A DNA stretch of 64,000 nt from the NCBI GenBank assembly GCA_963793625.1, contig CAWCAT010000025.1, positions 75,375-139,374 of the forward strand, given 5' to 3'. Made by a program: the position numbers and the translations under genes. The DNA is from G963668605 sp963793625. Lineage in GTDB: Bacteria; Acidobacteriota; Terriglobia; Bryobacterales; Bryobacteraceae. A model generated the notes under the pieces. It did no database searches. It had not been told where the DNA came from and saw only the letters and a list, made by a program, of their open reading frames with translations. How positions within the stretch are numbered: the first letter of the stretch is position 1; each line of letters opens with the position of its first letter. Shown here in pieces: positions 50,760 through 59,232 of this stretch.

Positions 50760-51868
50760 TAACCGCACACAGGAATTCCGCGTAAAGCTTCGCAACGCGC
50801 TCCCAATTGCACTCTTCGGCAACCCACTTGCGAGCGCGCGCGCCGAGTTCGCGAGCCTGCTCAGGGCGCGAAACCAGAAGATCCAAATACTCAAACAGCA
50901 GGTCTTCTTCTGACGCATCGACGGGGACCTTCAGGCAAATTCCGTCGGGAAATTCATGAAACGAACCCACGTCGGAAACAACCAACGCTTTGCCGAGACC
51001 CGAGCGCGCGCAGCATCGTTCCCGAACTCTCGCCCACCGTCGGGTAGCGCAAGTTCAGCACGATATCGCAGGCGGCGAGGTAGCCGACAAAATCTTCTAT
51101 CGGCGTAAATCCGAGCACGCGCACATTCGCCTGCAGACCAAGCGTCGCAATTAGCGAGCTACCGGCAGATCGGAATGCGGCTCGCCGACCAGGATCAGTT
51201 TTGCCTCTGGCACAACGCGAACCAAACGACGGAATGCGCGCAAGGATTCGGCGATGCGCTTGTACGGCTTCAAGTGCCCAAAGATTCCAACAAGCGGCAC
51301 CGTGTGATCCAAGCCAAGGCGCTGGCGAAATCCGAGGCGGTCGCCTTCCGGCAGCCATGCGCCGTGCGGAATGCAGGCGACCGGACCGCTGAATCCGGCG
51401 GCGCGCAACCTGTTGTTCGACGAAACGGCTGTGCACGATCACGCCTTTGGCGCTATCCAGAATGCGCCGCAGCATCAATACGCCCTCGTAATCAGGACCC
51501 ACTTCCAGGCGCCGCACCCGCTGGCCGTATTCAAGCGCGGTGGCGCCGCCATTGTGTTCCAACTCAGCCAGGTAGGCGTCCCAGTTGCCGCGCTTGATCA
51601 TGATCTCGGCGAGCAGATGATGCAGGTTCGCCTCATGCATCACGACCACGCCCGGGTGCTGCAGCGCGGTCTGATACGCGAACTCGTGATGCGAATTATT
51701 GCCGATCTGGTACAACGCGATGTCGAAGCGCGCGGCGTCGAAGGACGCTGGCGCAGCCGGGAAAACTTCGACATCGACGAGTTTCGAGAGCGGTTCCAGC
51801 AGCGCAGCGGAATAATCCGCAATGCCGCTTTTCGAAGGTGGCAGAGGCGAAAAATAAGCTACCCGCAT
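50680..51868 (-). CDS. Glycosyltransferase family 4 (frameshifts)
   Basis: About 390 residues. N-terminal Rossmann half from ATG 51868: MRVAYFSPLPPSKSGIADYS, then MHEANLHHLLAEIMIKRG and KGVIVHSRFVEQQV. C-terminal half: LQANVRVLGFTPIEDFVGYL, AACDIVLNLRYPTVGESSGTM, and after another shift VVSDVGSFHEFPDGICLKVP. The E-x7-E-like region GESSG fits GT4 enzymes. Shifts near 51400, 51160 and 51005. The visible stop at 50680 would overlap the methyltransferase start by about 80 bases, so the true stop may be nearer 50755 after one more indel. Confidence 0.84.
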
Positions 51869-51871
51869 GAT

Positions 51872-52565
51872 TTAGCGAGCCAGTTCCATCGTGATGGTGC
51901 CCACGACGAACGGAACCTTGAACAGGAGTGGCGTGCGCACCGCATCGCGTGCAAACAGCATTTCAAATTTCGATTCGGTGACTGGGCCTTTGACCGTACC
52001 GATGACCCGGTCGGCCTCGACCATTGCTTCACCTGAGCGGATGGATTGCGTGCCGGAAGTCTCCAACCGCACCTGATAGCCCGCGCCATAGTACACGGGC
52101 TGCGCGGACGGAATGCGACCCGCCCTCAATTCCTGCCGAACAAAGAACAAATACGCCAGCGGATCCTTGGCGCAAACGGGCGTCGCGATCTCAGACTTCC
52201 CGCCGCCGATGGTCTGCCGGGTGGCAGTGCGGGCCTTCTGGTTGAACGTGATCTTTTCACGCGATCTTGCGTTTGCCGTGTACTGCGTTTTTCTCGAATT
52301 CAATGGAACAGAATCCAGGACCGGCTTCCGATCGAAATTCATCGATCACGGTGAATCCGGGCACTCCGGCATCGAGCTTCAGTTCATAAGTCCAGCGTTC
52401 CCCTTGCGGAGTTGTGGCCTTTTTGGCGCTAAGCGTAGCGCCGCCCAAGCCTAAACCGCTGGGCCAGTTGATCGCATATGGCAACACCTCATCCGCTGGA
52501 GCTTGAGCCATTGATGGAGCGGGCGCCGCGAGCAACAGCGCAATCAAAAGAAGAGGGTAAATCAT
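51872..52565 (-). CDS. DUF3108 secreted protein (one frameshift)
   Basis: About 230 residues. Signal peptide MIYPLLLIALLLAAPAPSMAQ, then LPYAINWPSGLGLGGATL and WTYELKLDAGVPGFTVIDEF, and after a shift near 52270 KITFNQKARTATRQT, DPLAYLFFVRQEL, and a C-terminal beta-rich region ending ITMELAR. This matches DUF3108, which is predicted to form an LolA-like half barrel in the periplasm. It overlaps the upstream glycosyltransferase (ATGA) and is four bases from the next, so it belongs to the polysaccharide operon. Function unknown. Confidence 0.8.
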
Positions 52566-53137
52566 GGTCTTAATGCGGAAATCGGATGGACGGGATCGGG
52601 TACGGCATGTCCGTTGCCCGCGACCTCGTAGTAGACTTCCAGTGTCCTTTTCGCCGACTTCGTCCAACTGAACTGGGCCGCACGCTGGACGCCGAGGCGT
52701 TCCATCCGCAGTCTTAACTCCGAGTCTAGCAGCAGATCCAACATTGCACGCGTCATCTCGTCGAGTGAGTACGGATCAAACAGAATCGCCGCGCCGTCCG
52801 CCACTTCGCGCATGGCTGAAGTATGGGAACAGGCCACGGCGCGCCCGCACGCCATCGCCTCCAGAATCGGGATTCCAAAGCCCTCGTAAAATGACGCGAA
52901 CACGAACAGGTCGCAGGCTCCGTAGAGCTGCATCAGATCCTCGTCACTGACGAATCCCGTGTAGTGGACGCGCGCACCGATTCCGGCATTCTCGGCGGCG
53001 GCCTGCACCTGCGTGGTGTATCCTGTCTGCTTGCCAACCAGCACGAGATCATGCGGCAACTCCGGGTGCGCGCGCAGCATTGCTGCGAATGACTCAACCA
53101 GGCCGACCTGATTTTTTCTGAGTTGCAGGTCGCCCGA
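52562..53137 (-). CDS. Glycosyltransferase family 4, C-terminal fragment cut at a contig junction
   Basis: Only the C-terminal GT4 domain remains: LQLRKNQVGLVESFAAML, DLVLVGKQTGY, VHYTGFVSDEDLMQLYGACD, FVFASFYEGFGIPILEAMACG (E-x7-E donor-binding motif), and a C-terminal helix. Upstream of GDLQLRKN, near 53137, the sequence ceases to encode any glycosyltransferase and changes in base composition. The formally open frame runs on to 53293, but its first 50 or so residues are foreign. The normal N-terminal acceptor domain of about 190 residues is missing, and a mate on the other side is not present. Confidence 0.85.
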   Translation of the reverse strand, partial: SGDLQLRKNQVGLVESFAAMLRAHPELPHDLVLVGKQTGYTTQVQAAAENAGIGARVHYTGFVSDEDLMQLYGACDLFVFASFYEGFGIPILEAMACGRAVACSHTSAMREVADGAAILFDPYSLDEMTRAMLDLLLDSELRLRMERLGVQRAAQFSWTKSAKRTLEVYYEVAGNGHAVPDPVHPISALRP

Positions 53138-53160
53138 TGTGCGCGGGGAAGTCATGGCCA
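53126..53160. other. Probable chimeric assembly junction
   Basis: A minus-strand glycosyltransferase loses its N-terminal half and a plus-strand LuxR-type regulator loses its N-terminal part at the same place. Base composition, error density and gene types all change here. No repeat, transposase or attachment site is visible that would explain a natural insertion. Confidence 0.8.
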
Positions 53161-54492
53161 TCCGGTCACTGCTTGCGGTCATCACCGGCGACCTGGCAGA
53201 CGGCATCGAGCTCGGCACCAGGCCCTCGCCGACCTGCCCGCCGACAACCTTTCCCTGCGCGGGATGATAGCGCTCAACCTGGGACTGGCCCACGATTTCG
53301 GCGGCCAGACCGTGCGCGGCTTCGCGGGCCTACCACGAGGCCTATGCAATCAGTCGCGTCGCCAACGATCGCATGGTCGGCCAGATGGCCCTTTGCCAGC
53401 TCGCCGACCTCAAGTCATTGCAGGGCCGAATCCGCTGGAGGCGGCGGCGCCTGTTCGGCGACGCCATCCGCATCGGCGGGGAGCCCACCGGCAACTCCCG
53501 TTCGCCGGATGGCTTTTTCAGGCCTCGGCTGGCTCCATTACGAATGGAATGAGCTCGAGCGAAGCCGAGGAAAACGCGCTCAGAGGACGGTGGAACTCGG
53601 GCCGGCAATGGGCCAGCACCGACATGTACATTGTCGGTTCGCTGTTTCTCGGGTACGTCCTGCCACGCCCGGGGCCCCGGCAGAAGAAGCGCGCCGCCTG
53701 GCCGGGCGAAGCCAGCGACGCAATGGAGGGCAACGTCATCTCCGGCGCCGACCATCTTTTCCGGCCGGGCTACGCAGGCCCGCCTGCTCCTTCGCCTCGG
53801 CGATCTGGACGCTGCGTCGCGCTGGGCCGAGGAGGCGGTCTCCCACGCGGACCGAACGCCTCCCCAATGTGCGCCACATCGAGCGGTCGGCGCTGGCCCG
53901 GGTGTTCCTCGCCAGAGGCGACGCCCGCGATGCCGTCTCAGTGCTCGACGACCTGCTCTCCGCGGCTGACGCTGCGCGCAATATCGGCCCCGCTATTGAG
54001 GCCCTCTCCCTGCTCGCGGTGGGGCGCGAGGCGATGGGTGACTCGGGGCAGGCGGTGGCGGCACTGCTCCGCGCCCTGTCACTGGCCCATCCCGGCGGCT
54101 ATCTACGCATCTTCCTCGACGAGGGTCCGGCCATAACCGGCCTGGTTCAGCGCATCGCCGACGAACCCCGCCAGCGCGACCTGGCCGCCAGTTGGGGAGT
54201 GCCCCGGGAGTACGTCGAACGCATCCTGGCCGCCTTCTCATCCGCGGCCGGCCCGGTGCAGGCCATGCCACCCCCTGGGTCGGCCGTGGCCCCGCTGGTC
54301 GAGCCGCTCAGCGACCGCGAGCTGGAGGTGCTGCGACTCCTGGCTGCCGGCCTGTCCGCCCCCGAGATCGCCGCGCGCCTGTTCATCGCCGACAGCACCG
54401 TCCGCTCGCACATCAAAAGCATCTACGGCAAGCTCGACGCCCATGGTCGCGTCGAAGCGATCGCCCGCGCGCGCTCCCTCCGACTGATCTAG
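53145..54492 (+). CDS. LuxR/MalT-like regulator, C-terminal fragment (frameshifts)
   Basis: Fragment of a large STAND-type regulator. The TPR-like middle is spread over frames (SLLAVITGDLADGIEL, LADLPADNLSLRGMIALNLG, GFSGLGWLHYEWNELERS), followed by an intact 180-residue end with SLLAVGREAMGDSGQAVAAL and the DNA-binding domain LSDRELEVLRLLAAGLSAPE, IAARLFIADSTVRSHIKSIY. The N-terminal NTPase domain expected in MalT-like proteins (another 600 residues or so) is absent because of the junction. No ligand can be inferred. Its stop at 54490-54492 is followed by a C-rich region with a perfect inverted repeat. Confidence 0.82.
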
Positions 54493-54541
54493 GATTCGCC
54501 GCTTCCTTTGCGGGTCCAGGGTTCGTAAATCCCCCATCTCG

Positions 54542-54559
54542 ATCCCCAACCTTGGGGAT
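54542..54559. repeat. Perfect inverted repeat after the LuxR fragment
   Basis: ATCCCCAA and its exact reverse complement TTGGGGAT are separated by two bases, making an 18-base palindrome 50 bases after the stop codon. It is embedded in a C-rich stretch with repeated CCCCATC. There is no T run, so it is more likely a protein-binding site than a terminator; a TATAAT at 54582-54587 follows. Confidence 0.5.
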
Positions 54560-54597
54560 GCCCCATCCCCCATCTCCCTCTTATAATGAGGCCAGAA

Positions 54598-54940
54598 CGG
54601 CGCCATCAGCATCGGCGTCCTGGAGCGCGTCCGCGAGATCGGCGTCATGCGGGCCATCGGCGCGTCGAACCGGGCGGTGATGCAGGTTGTCCTGGCCGAG
54701 GGCCTGGTTATCGGCCTCGTGAGCTGGGCGGTTTCCGTCGTTCTGGCCCTCCCGCTCGGCATGGCGATGACCGGCGCCGTCGGCGCCGCCATCATCGGCT
54801 CGCCGCTCGCATTCTCGTACTCTCTGGAGGGCGCCGCCATCTGGCTGGCTGCCGTCATCGTCGTCTCGCTGCTGGCCGGCGCCCTGCCCGCCCGTGGCGC
54901 GTCTCGCATCACGATTCGGGAAGCGCTGGCCTACGAGTAG
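54598..54940 (+). CDS. FtsX/MacB-type permease, C-terminal fragment
   Basis: Open frame of about 113 residues carrying the last three helices of an ABC permease: SIGVLERVREIGVMRAIGAS, VVLAEGLVIGLVSWAVSVVL, a further helix pair and the ending PARGASRITIREALAYE. All upstream domains are absent; the sequence before 54598 is the C-rich spacer after the LuxR fragment, with no coding match. It is either a truncated remnant or a second assembly join. It ends before a strong hairpin. Confidence 0.75.
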
Positions 54941-54972
54941 GGGCGAACATTTTCTGTCTGGGGAACCAACGC

Positions 54973-55001
54973 GCGGCCTGCCGGATGATCCGGCAGGCCG
55001 C
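54973..55001. terminator. Hairpin between convergent genes
   Basis: A 12-bp perfect stem (54973-54984 with 54990-55001) with a five-base loop lies between the FtsX fragment and the convergent DUF5602-like gene. The flanks are only weakly T-rich, so termination efficiency is uncertain, but the place and symmetry suit a bidirectional terminator. Confidence 0.55.
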
Positions 55002-55025
55002 GTCCTTCCTGGGGAACGGACAAGT

Positions 55026-55856
55026 TCAGTTCGTCTGCGCGGCGCTGGAGGCCGGGAACTCCTTGAACGAGCCCAGCGAAACGACGTACGTCTTGGAATC
55101 GGTAAGGTGCTGGATCTGCATCTCGGTCGGGTAGACGCCTGCTTTCGGCATCGCCTTCGGCATCTTCAATGGCAGAGTGACGTCCTGGCCGGTCTCGAAG
55201 AAGGCCTTGGTTATCATCGGCTCCATGAACGTCAGCTTCCCGTCATACAGCCCCCAGATGTAGGTGTAGGTGAACGGTTTTCCGGTGAACTCCGGAGCCG
55301 ACATGTCCATCAGGTGATTCCCCATCATGGGCACCACGGCGGGCACCAACGTGTAACCATCGGGCATCATGTCGTTGGCCGGGGCCAGCATGGCTTTGCC
55401 GAAGATATCGCACGGAACTGGAGCCATGCCAGGCGGGTTGGGGACCGCCGCGTTTTCCTGTGTCGTGCAGGACCCAACCTTGATCGCGCTCACCTGGTCT
55501 TTCGGGACAAGGTAGAAATGGAAGTCAAAGTGAGGCACCGTGTAGACTCCGGGCGGTTCGTGCCCTTCAGGGTTCCAATCAATCAGGACGTGATCGATCG
55601 GCAGTCCGGCGATTCCGGACGGCACATCGACCTCGATCATCGCGATTTCCGCCGGCAAGCCGGAGAGGGCCGCCTCGGTAAATTCCACTCCGACCGTATC
55701 GGGGTTGCCGGCATCGTCTGTGGTAATGAAGGACCAAACCTGTCCCTGTCCAAGGGGCACCGCGGTTCCCATCAGCGCCTGGTTGGGCGCAGCGGCAACT
55801 GCAAACGGGGTAGCCAGGGCAAGGACGGCAGCAACGATCAGCAATGCGGATCTCAT
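55026..55856 (-). CDS. Secreted DUF5602-like protein
   Basis: 276 residues from the ATG at 55856 (signal peptide MRSALLIVAAVLALATPFAVA), preceded by AAGGAAG. The mature part is beta-rich with a histidine-rich stretch (VPHFDFHFYLVPKDQV) and repeated methionines (DMMPDGYTLVP; MMGNHLMDMSAPEF), then LYDGKLTFMEPMITKAFFE. These resemble the TTHB210/DUF5602 family, whose role is not established. The His and Met clusters could bind metal, an inference only. A start at 55946 is open but lacks a signal peptide. The frame is intact although the surrounding DNA is error-rich. Confidence 0.72.
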   Translation of the reverse strand: MRSALLIVAAVLALATPFAVAAAPNQALMGTAVPLGQGQVWSFITTDDAGNPDTVGVEFTEAALSGLPAEIAMIEVDVPSGIAGLPIDHVLIDWNPEGHEPPGVYTVPHFDFHFYLVPKDQVSAIKVGSCTTQENAAVPNPPGMAPVPCDIFGKAMLAPANDMMPDGYTLVPAVVPMMGNHLMDMSAPEFTGKPFTYTYIWGLYDGKLTFMEPMITKAFFETGQDVTLPLKMPKAMPKAGVYPTEMQIQHLTDSKTYVVSLGSFKEFPASSAAQTN

Positions 55857-56020
55857 GCTCAACTTCCTTTCTCTTTTGCGCAATATCTGACTCGACTTTG
55901 GGTTAATGATAGCCCGATGTCTGCGTGCTTGAATGACCTCGGTCATATTCTAACAAACGAATCTGGACCTGATCGCCCTGGTCATGGTCCAGTATGTTCC
56001 GAAATAGTACCATATTCCCA

Positions 56021-56050
56021 TTGTGACTTCGCGGAGAAAATGCATATAAT
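56021..56050 (+). promoter_or_regulatory. Candidate promoter for the small membrane protein
   Basis: TTGTGA (56021-56026) and a perfect TATAAT (56045-56050), 18 bases apart, lie 67 bases before the ATG at 56118 in an A+T-rich intergenic region (55857-56117) between divergent genes. Confidence 0.5.
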
Positions 56051-56117
56051 GTAATAGACACACCGTGATGGACATACCCATAAGCGATGTCGGGGAAACC
56101 CGAACTGGAGCTGCGCA

Positions 56118-56357
56118 ATGACGATCCAACCATGGACATTGAAGCGCCAGGCTGCGGCCAAAACAGTTGCACACACGGAGTTTCCAGCCGCTGCTGCCGT
56201 TCTGCTCGTCGTCATGGCCGTCGCTGCGCTTGCCATCGGTGTCGGGGTCCGTTGGGGACTCATTTGGGGGCTCGTTGCCGGATTCGTCGGTTGGGGTAGC
56301 GCGTGCTCATTGACTCTCGTCTGCGCCTGCATCGCCGGGGCCCGACACTCGGACTGA
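56118..56357 (+). CDS. Small two-helix membrane protein
   Basis: 79 residues: a short polar start (MTIQPWTLKRQAAAKT) and two membrane helices (AAAVLLVVMAVAALAIGVGV and LIWGLVAGFVGWGSACSLTL) with cysteines in the second. A promoter lies upstream and a clear rho-independent terminator just downstream, so it is expressed as a single gene. I do not recognise the family. The compact transcription unit and good codon use argue that it is real. Confidence 0.6.
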   Translation: MTIQPWTLKRQAAAKTVAHTEFPAAAAVLLVVMAVAALAIGVGVRWGLIWGLVAGFVGWGSACSLTLVCACIAGARHSD

Positions 56358-56380
56358 CTCACAACTGGATCGTTCTCACC

Positions 56381-56404
56381 GCCCTCCTCAGTGGAGGGCT
56401 TTTT
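56381..56404 (+). terminator. Rho-independent terminator
   Basis: A 7-bp stem (GCCCTCC/GGAGGGC), a five-base loop and a run of five T follow the small membrane protein gene by 24 bases. The T run is on the plus strand, matching that gene. Confidence 0.8.
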
Positions 56405-56571
56405 GTTGCCTGGAATCCGGGGACGGCGGACAACAGGATAGATTGAGCCTCAACGAAAATGGCGCTCAAGCACGCGGTGCATTGTGAGCGTCTTTTGCTT
56501 TGTCTCGAAACGGTGTTACTATAGGGGTTCAGCGTTATGTCGCATGTAACCGTTGTCATGGGGGCCCTCCG

Positions 56572-58027
56572 ATGGTAGCCGTCCTGTCCGCCGAAGAGAT
56601 CCGCAAGAGCTATGCGGGAATCGACGCCCTCCAGGGTACGACTCTGGATCTCCAGCCAGGCGAGGTGCACGCGCTCATCGGCGTCGAGGGCTCCGGCAAG
56701 AGCACCCTGGTTAAGATCCTGGCCGGGGTGATGCAGCCGGACGACGGCCGGCTCATGGTCGACGGCAGTCCGGCTGTCATTGCAGACCCCAAAGCCGCCG
56801 GAGCCCTCGGCATTCGTGCCGTGCACCATGACGCCCGGCTCGTGCCCATGATGACCGTCCTCAGTAACATCCTGCTCGACTACGCGCCTCGCCGGCGATT
56901 CCTCCTCCTGCCGCTCATCGACTGGCAACGTATCGAGGAGTCAGCCCGGGAAGCGATCGACACGCTGGAGATCGATCTCGACCTGACCGCTCCGGCCAAT
57001 ACTCTGTCGATCGCTCAGCAGAGCATCGCGAAGATTGTGCGGGCGCTCGCCGCGCGCCCCCGCATTTTGCTGCTGGATGAGCCCACGCTTGGCCTGTCCG
57101 AACCCGATGCCGGCCGGCTGTTTCGCGCCATTCGGACCCTGTCCACGCGCGGGGTCACGGTGTTGTACGTCTCCCACGTCCTGAATGAGATCCCCAGCGT
57201 GGTGGACCGGGTTACGGTGCTCAAGGAGGGTCGCAGCCTCGGCACCATGCCGGCCGAACAAGCCGACCTGCGGTCCGTGGTCGAAATGCTCGTCGCTGAG
57301 ACCAGCCAGGCAATGGCCCTGCGCGAGGCCGACCGGCTCCGCCGGGAGTTCGTGTGGCTGGTGTCGCATGAGCTCCGCACGCCGCTGGCGACGATCCGTG
57401 GCTATGCCGAAACGGTCATGTCCCGTTCCTGGAGCGAAGAGATCAGGCAGGAGTGCCTGCAGAACATCGCGGCCGGTTGCGAGCGACTGACCGAGCTGGT
57501 GGACAACCTGCTGGACATGTCCAGCCTCGAAAAGGGCACTCTGCGCATCGAGAAGGATACCGTGTCGCTGCCCGACATTGCCCGCCGTGTGACGCTCACC
57601 CTGTGGCGCACATGCCGCGCACGCACGACGTCGCGCTGCGGTTCCCTCCCGATTTCCCCCCGGTCCGCGCCGACGCCAAGCGCATCGAGCAAGTGCTGAA
57701 CAACCTGCTCGACAACGCCGTCAAGTACTGCTCCCGCCCGGAAACGATCACCGTGTCCGGCGAGGTGTCTGACGACGGTCGTGAGGTGGTGGTGACGGTC
57801 GAGGACCAGGGTGTCGGGCATACCCTCGGAGCACATCCATCGCATCTTCGAGCGTTTTTACCGCGTGCCGGGCGAGGGCACGTCCGGCATTGACGGCAGC
57901 GGCCTGGGGCTCGCCATTTGCCGCGGCATCATCGAGCGTCACGGCGGGCGAATTTGGGCGGCCAGCACCCCGGCGAGGGCAGTTCCTTCTCTTTCTCCTT
58001 CCGGTGGAGGAGGGGCCTACCTCTTGA
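56572..58027 (+). CDS. Sugar-type ABC ATPase fused to histidine kinase (two or three frameshifts, all in the kinase part)
   Basis: About 485 residues. Residues 1-245 form one RbsA/MglA-type ABC domain: Walker A GVEGSGKST (37-45), signature NTLSIAQQ, Walker B RILLLDEPTLGLS and H-loop YVSH (His202). The Q-loop, usually HQE, is HHD (85-87). Residues 250-325 are a HisKA dimerisation domain with phosphoacceptor His266 in WLVSHELRTPLATIRGY. One frame (to 57599) joins ABC and HisKA, so the fusion does not rest on an indel. After shifts near 57600, 57815 and possibly 57980 the catalytic domain follows: VLNNLLDNAVKY (N), VEDQGVG (G1), IFERFYR (F), GSGLGLAICRG (G2). There is no membrane segment or other sensor. 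ATG 56572 chosen (MVAVLSAEEIRKS). Two response regulators follow. Confidence 0.85.
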
Positions 58028-58044
58028 CGGCGAAGGCGACGCTG

Positions 58045-58426
58045 TAAAGACGGTTTTCGTTGTTGAGGACGATCGGAGCCTGGTCGCGGCTGCTGGAGCT
58101 GAACTTGCAGGCCGAGGGCTACCGCGTCGTCTGTGCACCGACGGCGGCGCGGCGCTGGCTGCTCTGGAGGACACCGTGCCCAGACCTGGTACTGCTCGAC
58201 TTGAAGCTGCCCGGCGCAGTGAGCGGCTGGGACGTTCTGGCCTACGTCCGGACCGATGCCCGACTGCGCCGCGTCCCGGTGATCGTCGTGTCGGCTTATG
58301 CACACGCCCAGGACCTCGCCCAGGCTCGCGCGCTCGGAGCGCACGAGTACATGGTGAAGCCGTTCGGCGTCGCCGATCTGCTGGCGCGTGTTGCGACACT
58401 GACAATCGCCCGGGTGGTCGCCCATG
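58045..58426 (+). CDS. Single-domain response regulator (CheY-like, frameshift)
   Basis: About 125 residues of a receiver domain with no output domain. Acidic pocket VFVVEDDRSL, phosphoacceptor in LVLLDLKLPG, switch residues in VIVVSAYAH and conserved Lys in YMVKPFG. A shift near 58085 separates the first strand from the rest. The start is not clear: the frame reads through from the kinase's tail, and no standard start codon precedes VKTVFVVEDD, so an indel may hide it. The inferred stop (TGA at 58424-58426) overlaps the next ATG. It may act as a phosphate relay or sink between the kinase and the DNA-binding regulator. Confidence 0.78.
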
Positions 58427-59120
58427 ATCCGCACACCCCGCAGTCCTCGTCATCGACGATGACCCGCGCCTGCTTCGTTTCCTGCAGATCAACCTCGATG
58501 CCGAAGGGTACGAGGCGATCTGTACCGGGTCGGGCGCGCCGGGTTCGAGGCTCTGCTTGGCCGCCAGCCGGACGCCTTGATCCTCGATCTGACGCTGCCT
58601 GACGGTGGACGGTCTGGAGTTGTGCAGCCGCATTCGCGCAGTTCTCGGACCTTCCGATCATCATCCTGACGGCCCGCGGCGGCGAGGAGCAGCTCGTGCA
58701 TGGGCTCGACGTCGGCGCGGACGACTTCATCGCGCAAACCGTTCAGCCGCGAGGAGTTGCTCGCCCGGCTGCGAGCCGTTCTGCGGCGCGTTGGTTTCTC
58801 AGAGTCAGTCCAGCGCTCGCCCCGACCTCGTCTGCGGCGACGTCAGCTAATCTGCGCCGATCGCACCCTGGTCCGTGACGGGCGGCGCGATCCGCCTGTC
58901 GCACACGGAGTTCAAGCTGCTCTATTTCCTAATGGCCAACCCGAACCGCGTTCTCTCGACTGACGAACTGGTCGGGCCGCGTGTGGGGCGAAGATCTCGT
59001 GGGGACACGGAGAGCCTGCGCACCTACATCCGCTACCTCCGTCAGAAGATCGAGGTGGATGCGCGCAATCCGCGGCGCATCTTAACCGAACGGGGACTGG
59101 GCTACATTTTCGTTGCCTGA
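58424..59120 (+). CDS. OmpR/PhoB-family response regulator (frameshifts)
   Basis: About 232 residues. Receiver: VLVIDDDPRLLRFLQINLDA, acceptor in LILDLTLP, IIILTARGGEEQ, and the Lys in FIAKPFSREELLARLRAV, read over about six shifts. Output: winged helix with IRLSHTEFKLLYFLMANPNR, VLSTDELVG, TESLRTYIRYLRQKI and the end RILTERGLGYIFVA. The last motif is diagnostic of PhoB-type DNA-binding domains. These bind direct repeats spaced 11 bases; such repeats lie 12 bases after this gene's stop. It probably controls the ABC transporter operon downstream. Confidence 0.87.
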
Positions 59121-59131
59121 AAGGTGATGTC

Positions 59132-59164
59132 TCTCACACTTTTCTCACATCGGTGTGCTATAAT
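59132..59164 (+). promoter_or_regulatory. Tandem 11-bp direct repeats plus extended -10 promoter
   Basis: TCTCACA occurs at 59132-59138 and again at 59143-59149, each followed by a four-base spacer (CTTT, TCGG), so the repeat period is 11 bp: the layout of PhoB/OmpR-family operators. Nine bases after the second heptamer is TATAAT (59159-59164) with TG one base upstream (TGC-TATAAT), an extended -10. No good -35 exists; the repeats occupy its place, as in promoters activated by PhoB-type regulators. The ABC ATPase ATG is 69 bases downstream. Confidence 0.72.
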
Positions 59165-59232
59165 GTCACTGACCAGGTTGCATTGACAAGTTACGAGCTA
59201 TCGGCAGTTCGCTGCGCAAAGAGGAGTTACGC

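Noticed and set aside
53145..54492. A natural genomic island boundary at 53.1 kb
   Set aside because: No tRNA, direct repeat, integrase or insertion sequence is visible and two genes are cut at one point, which fits misassembly better.
57402..58738. Minus-strand open frames opposite the kinase and regulators
   Set aside because: They mirror the high-G+C codon pattern and show no domain motifs; the plus strand encodes clear kinase and receiver motifs.
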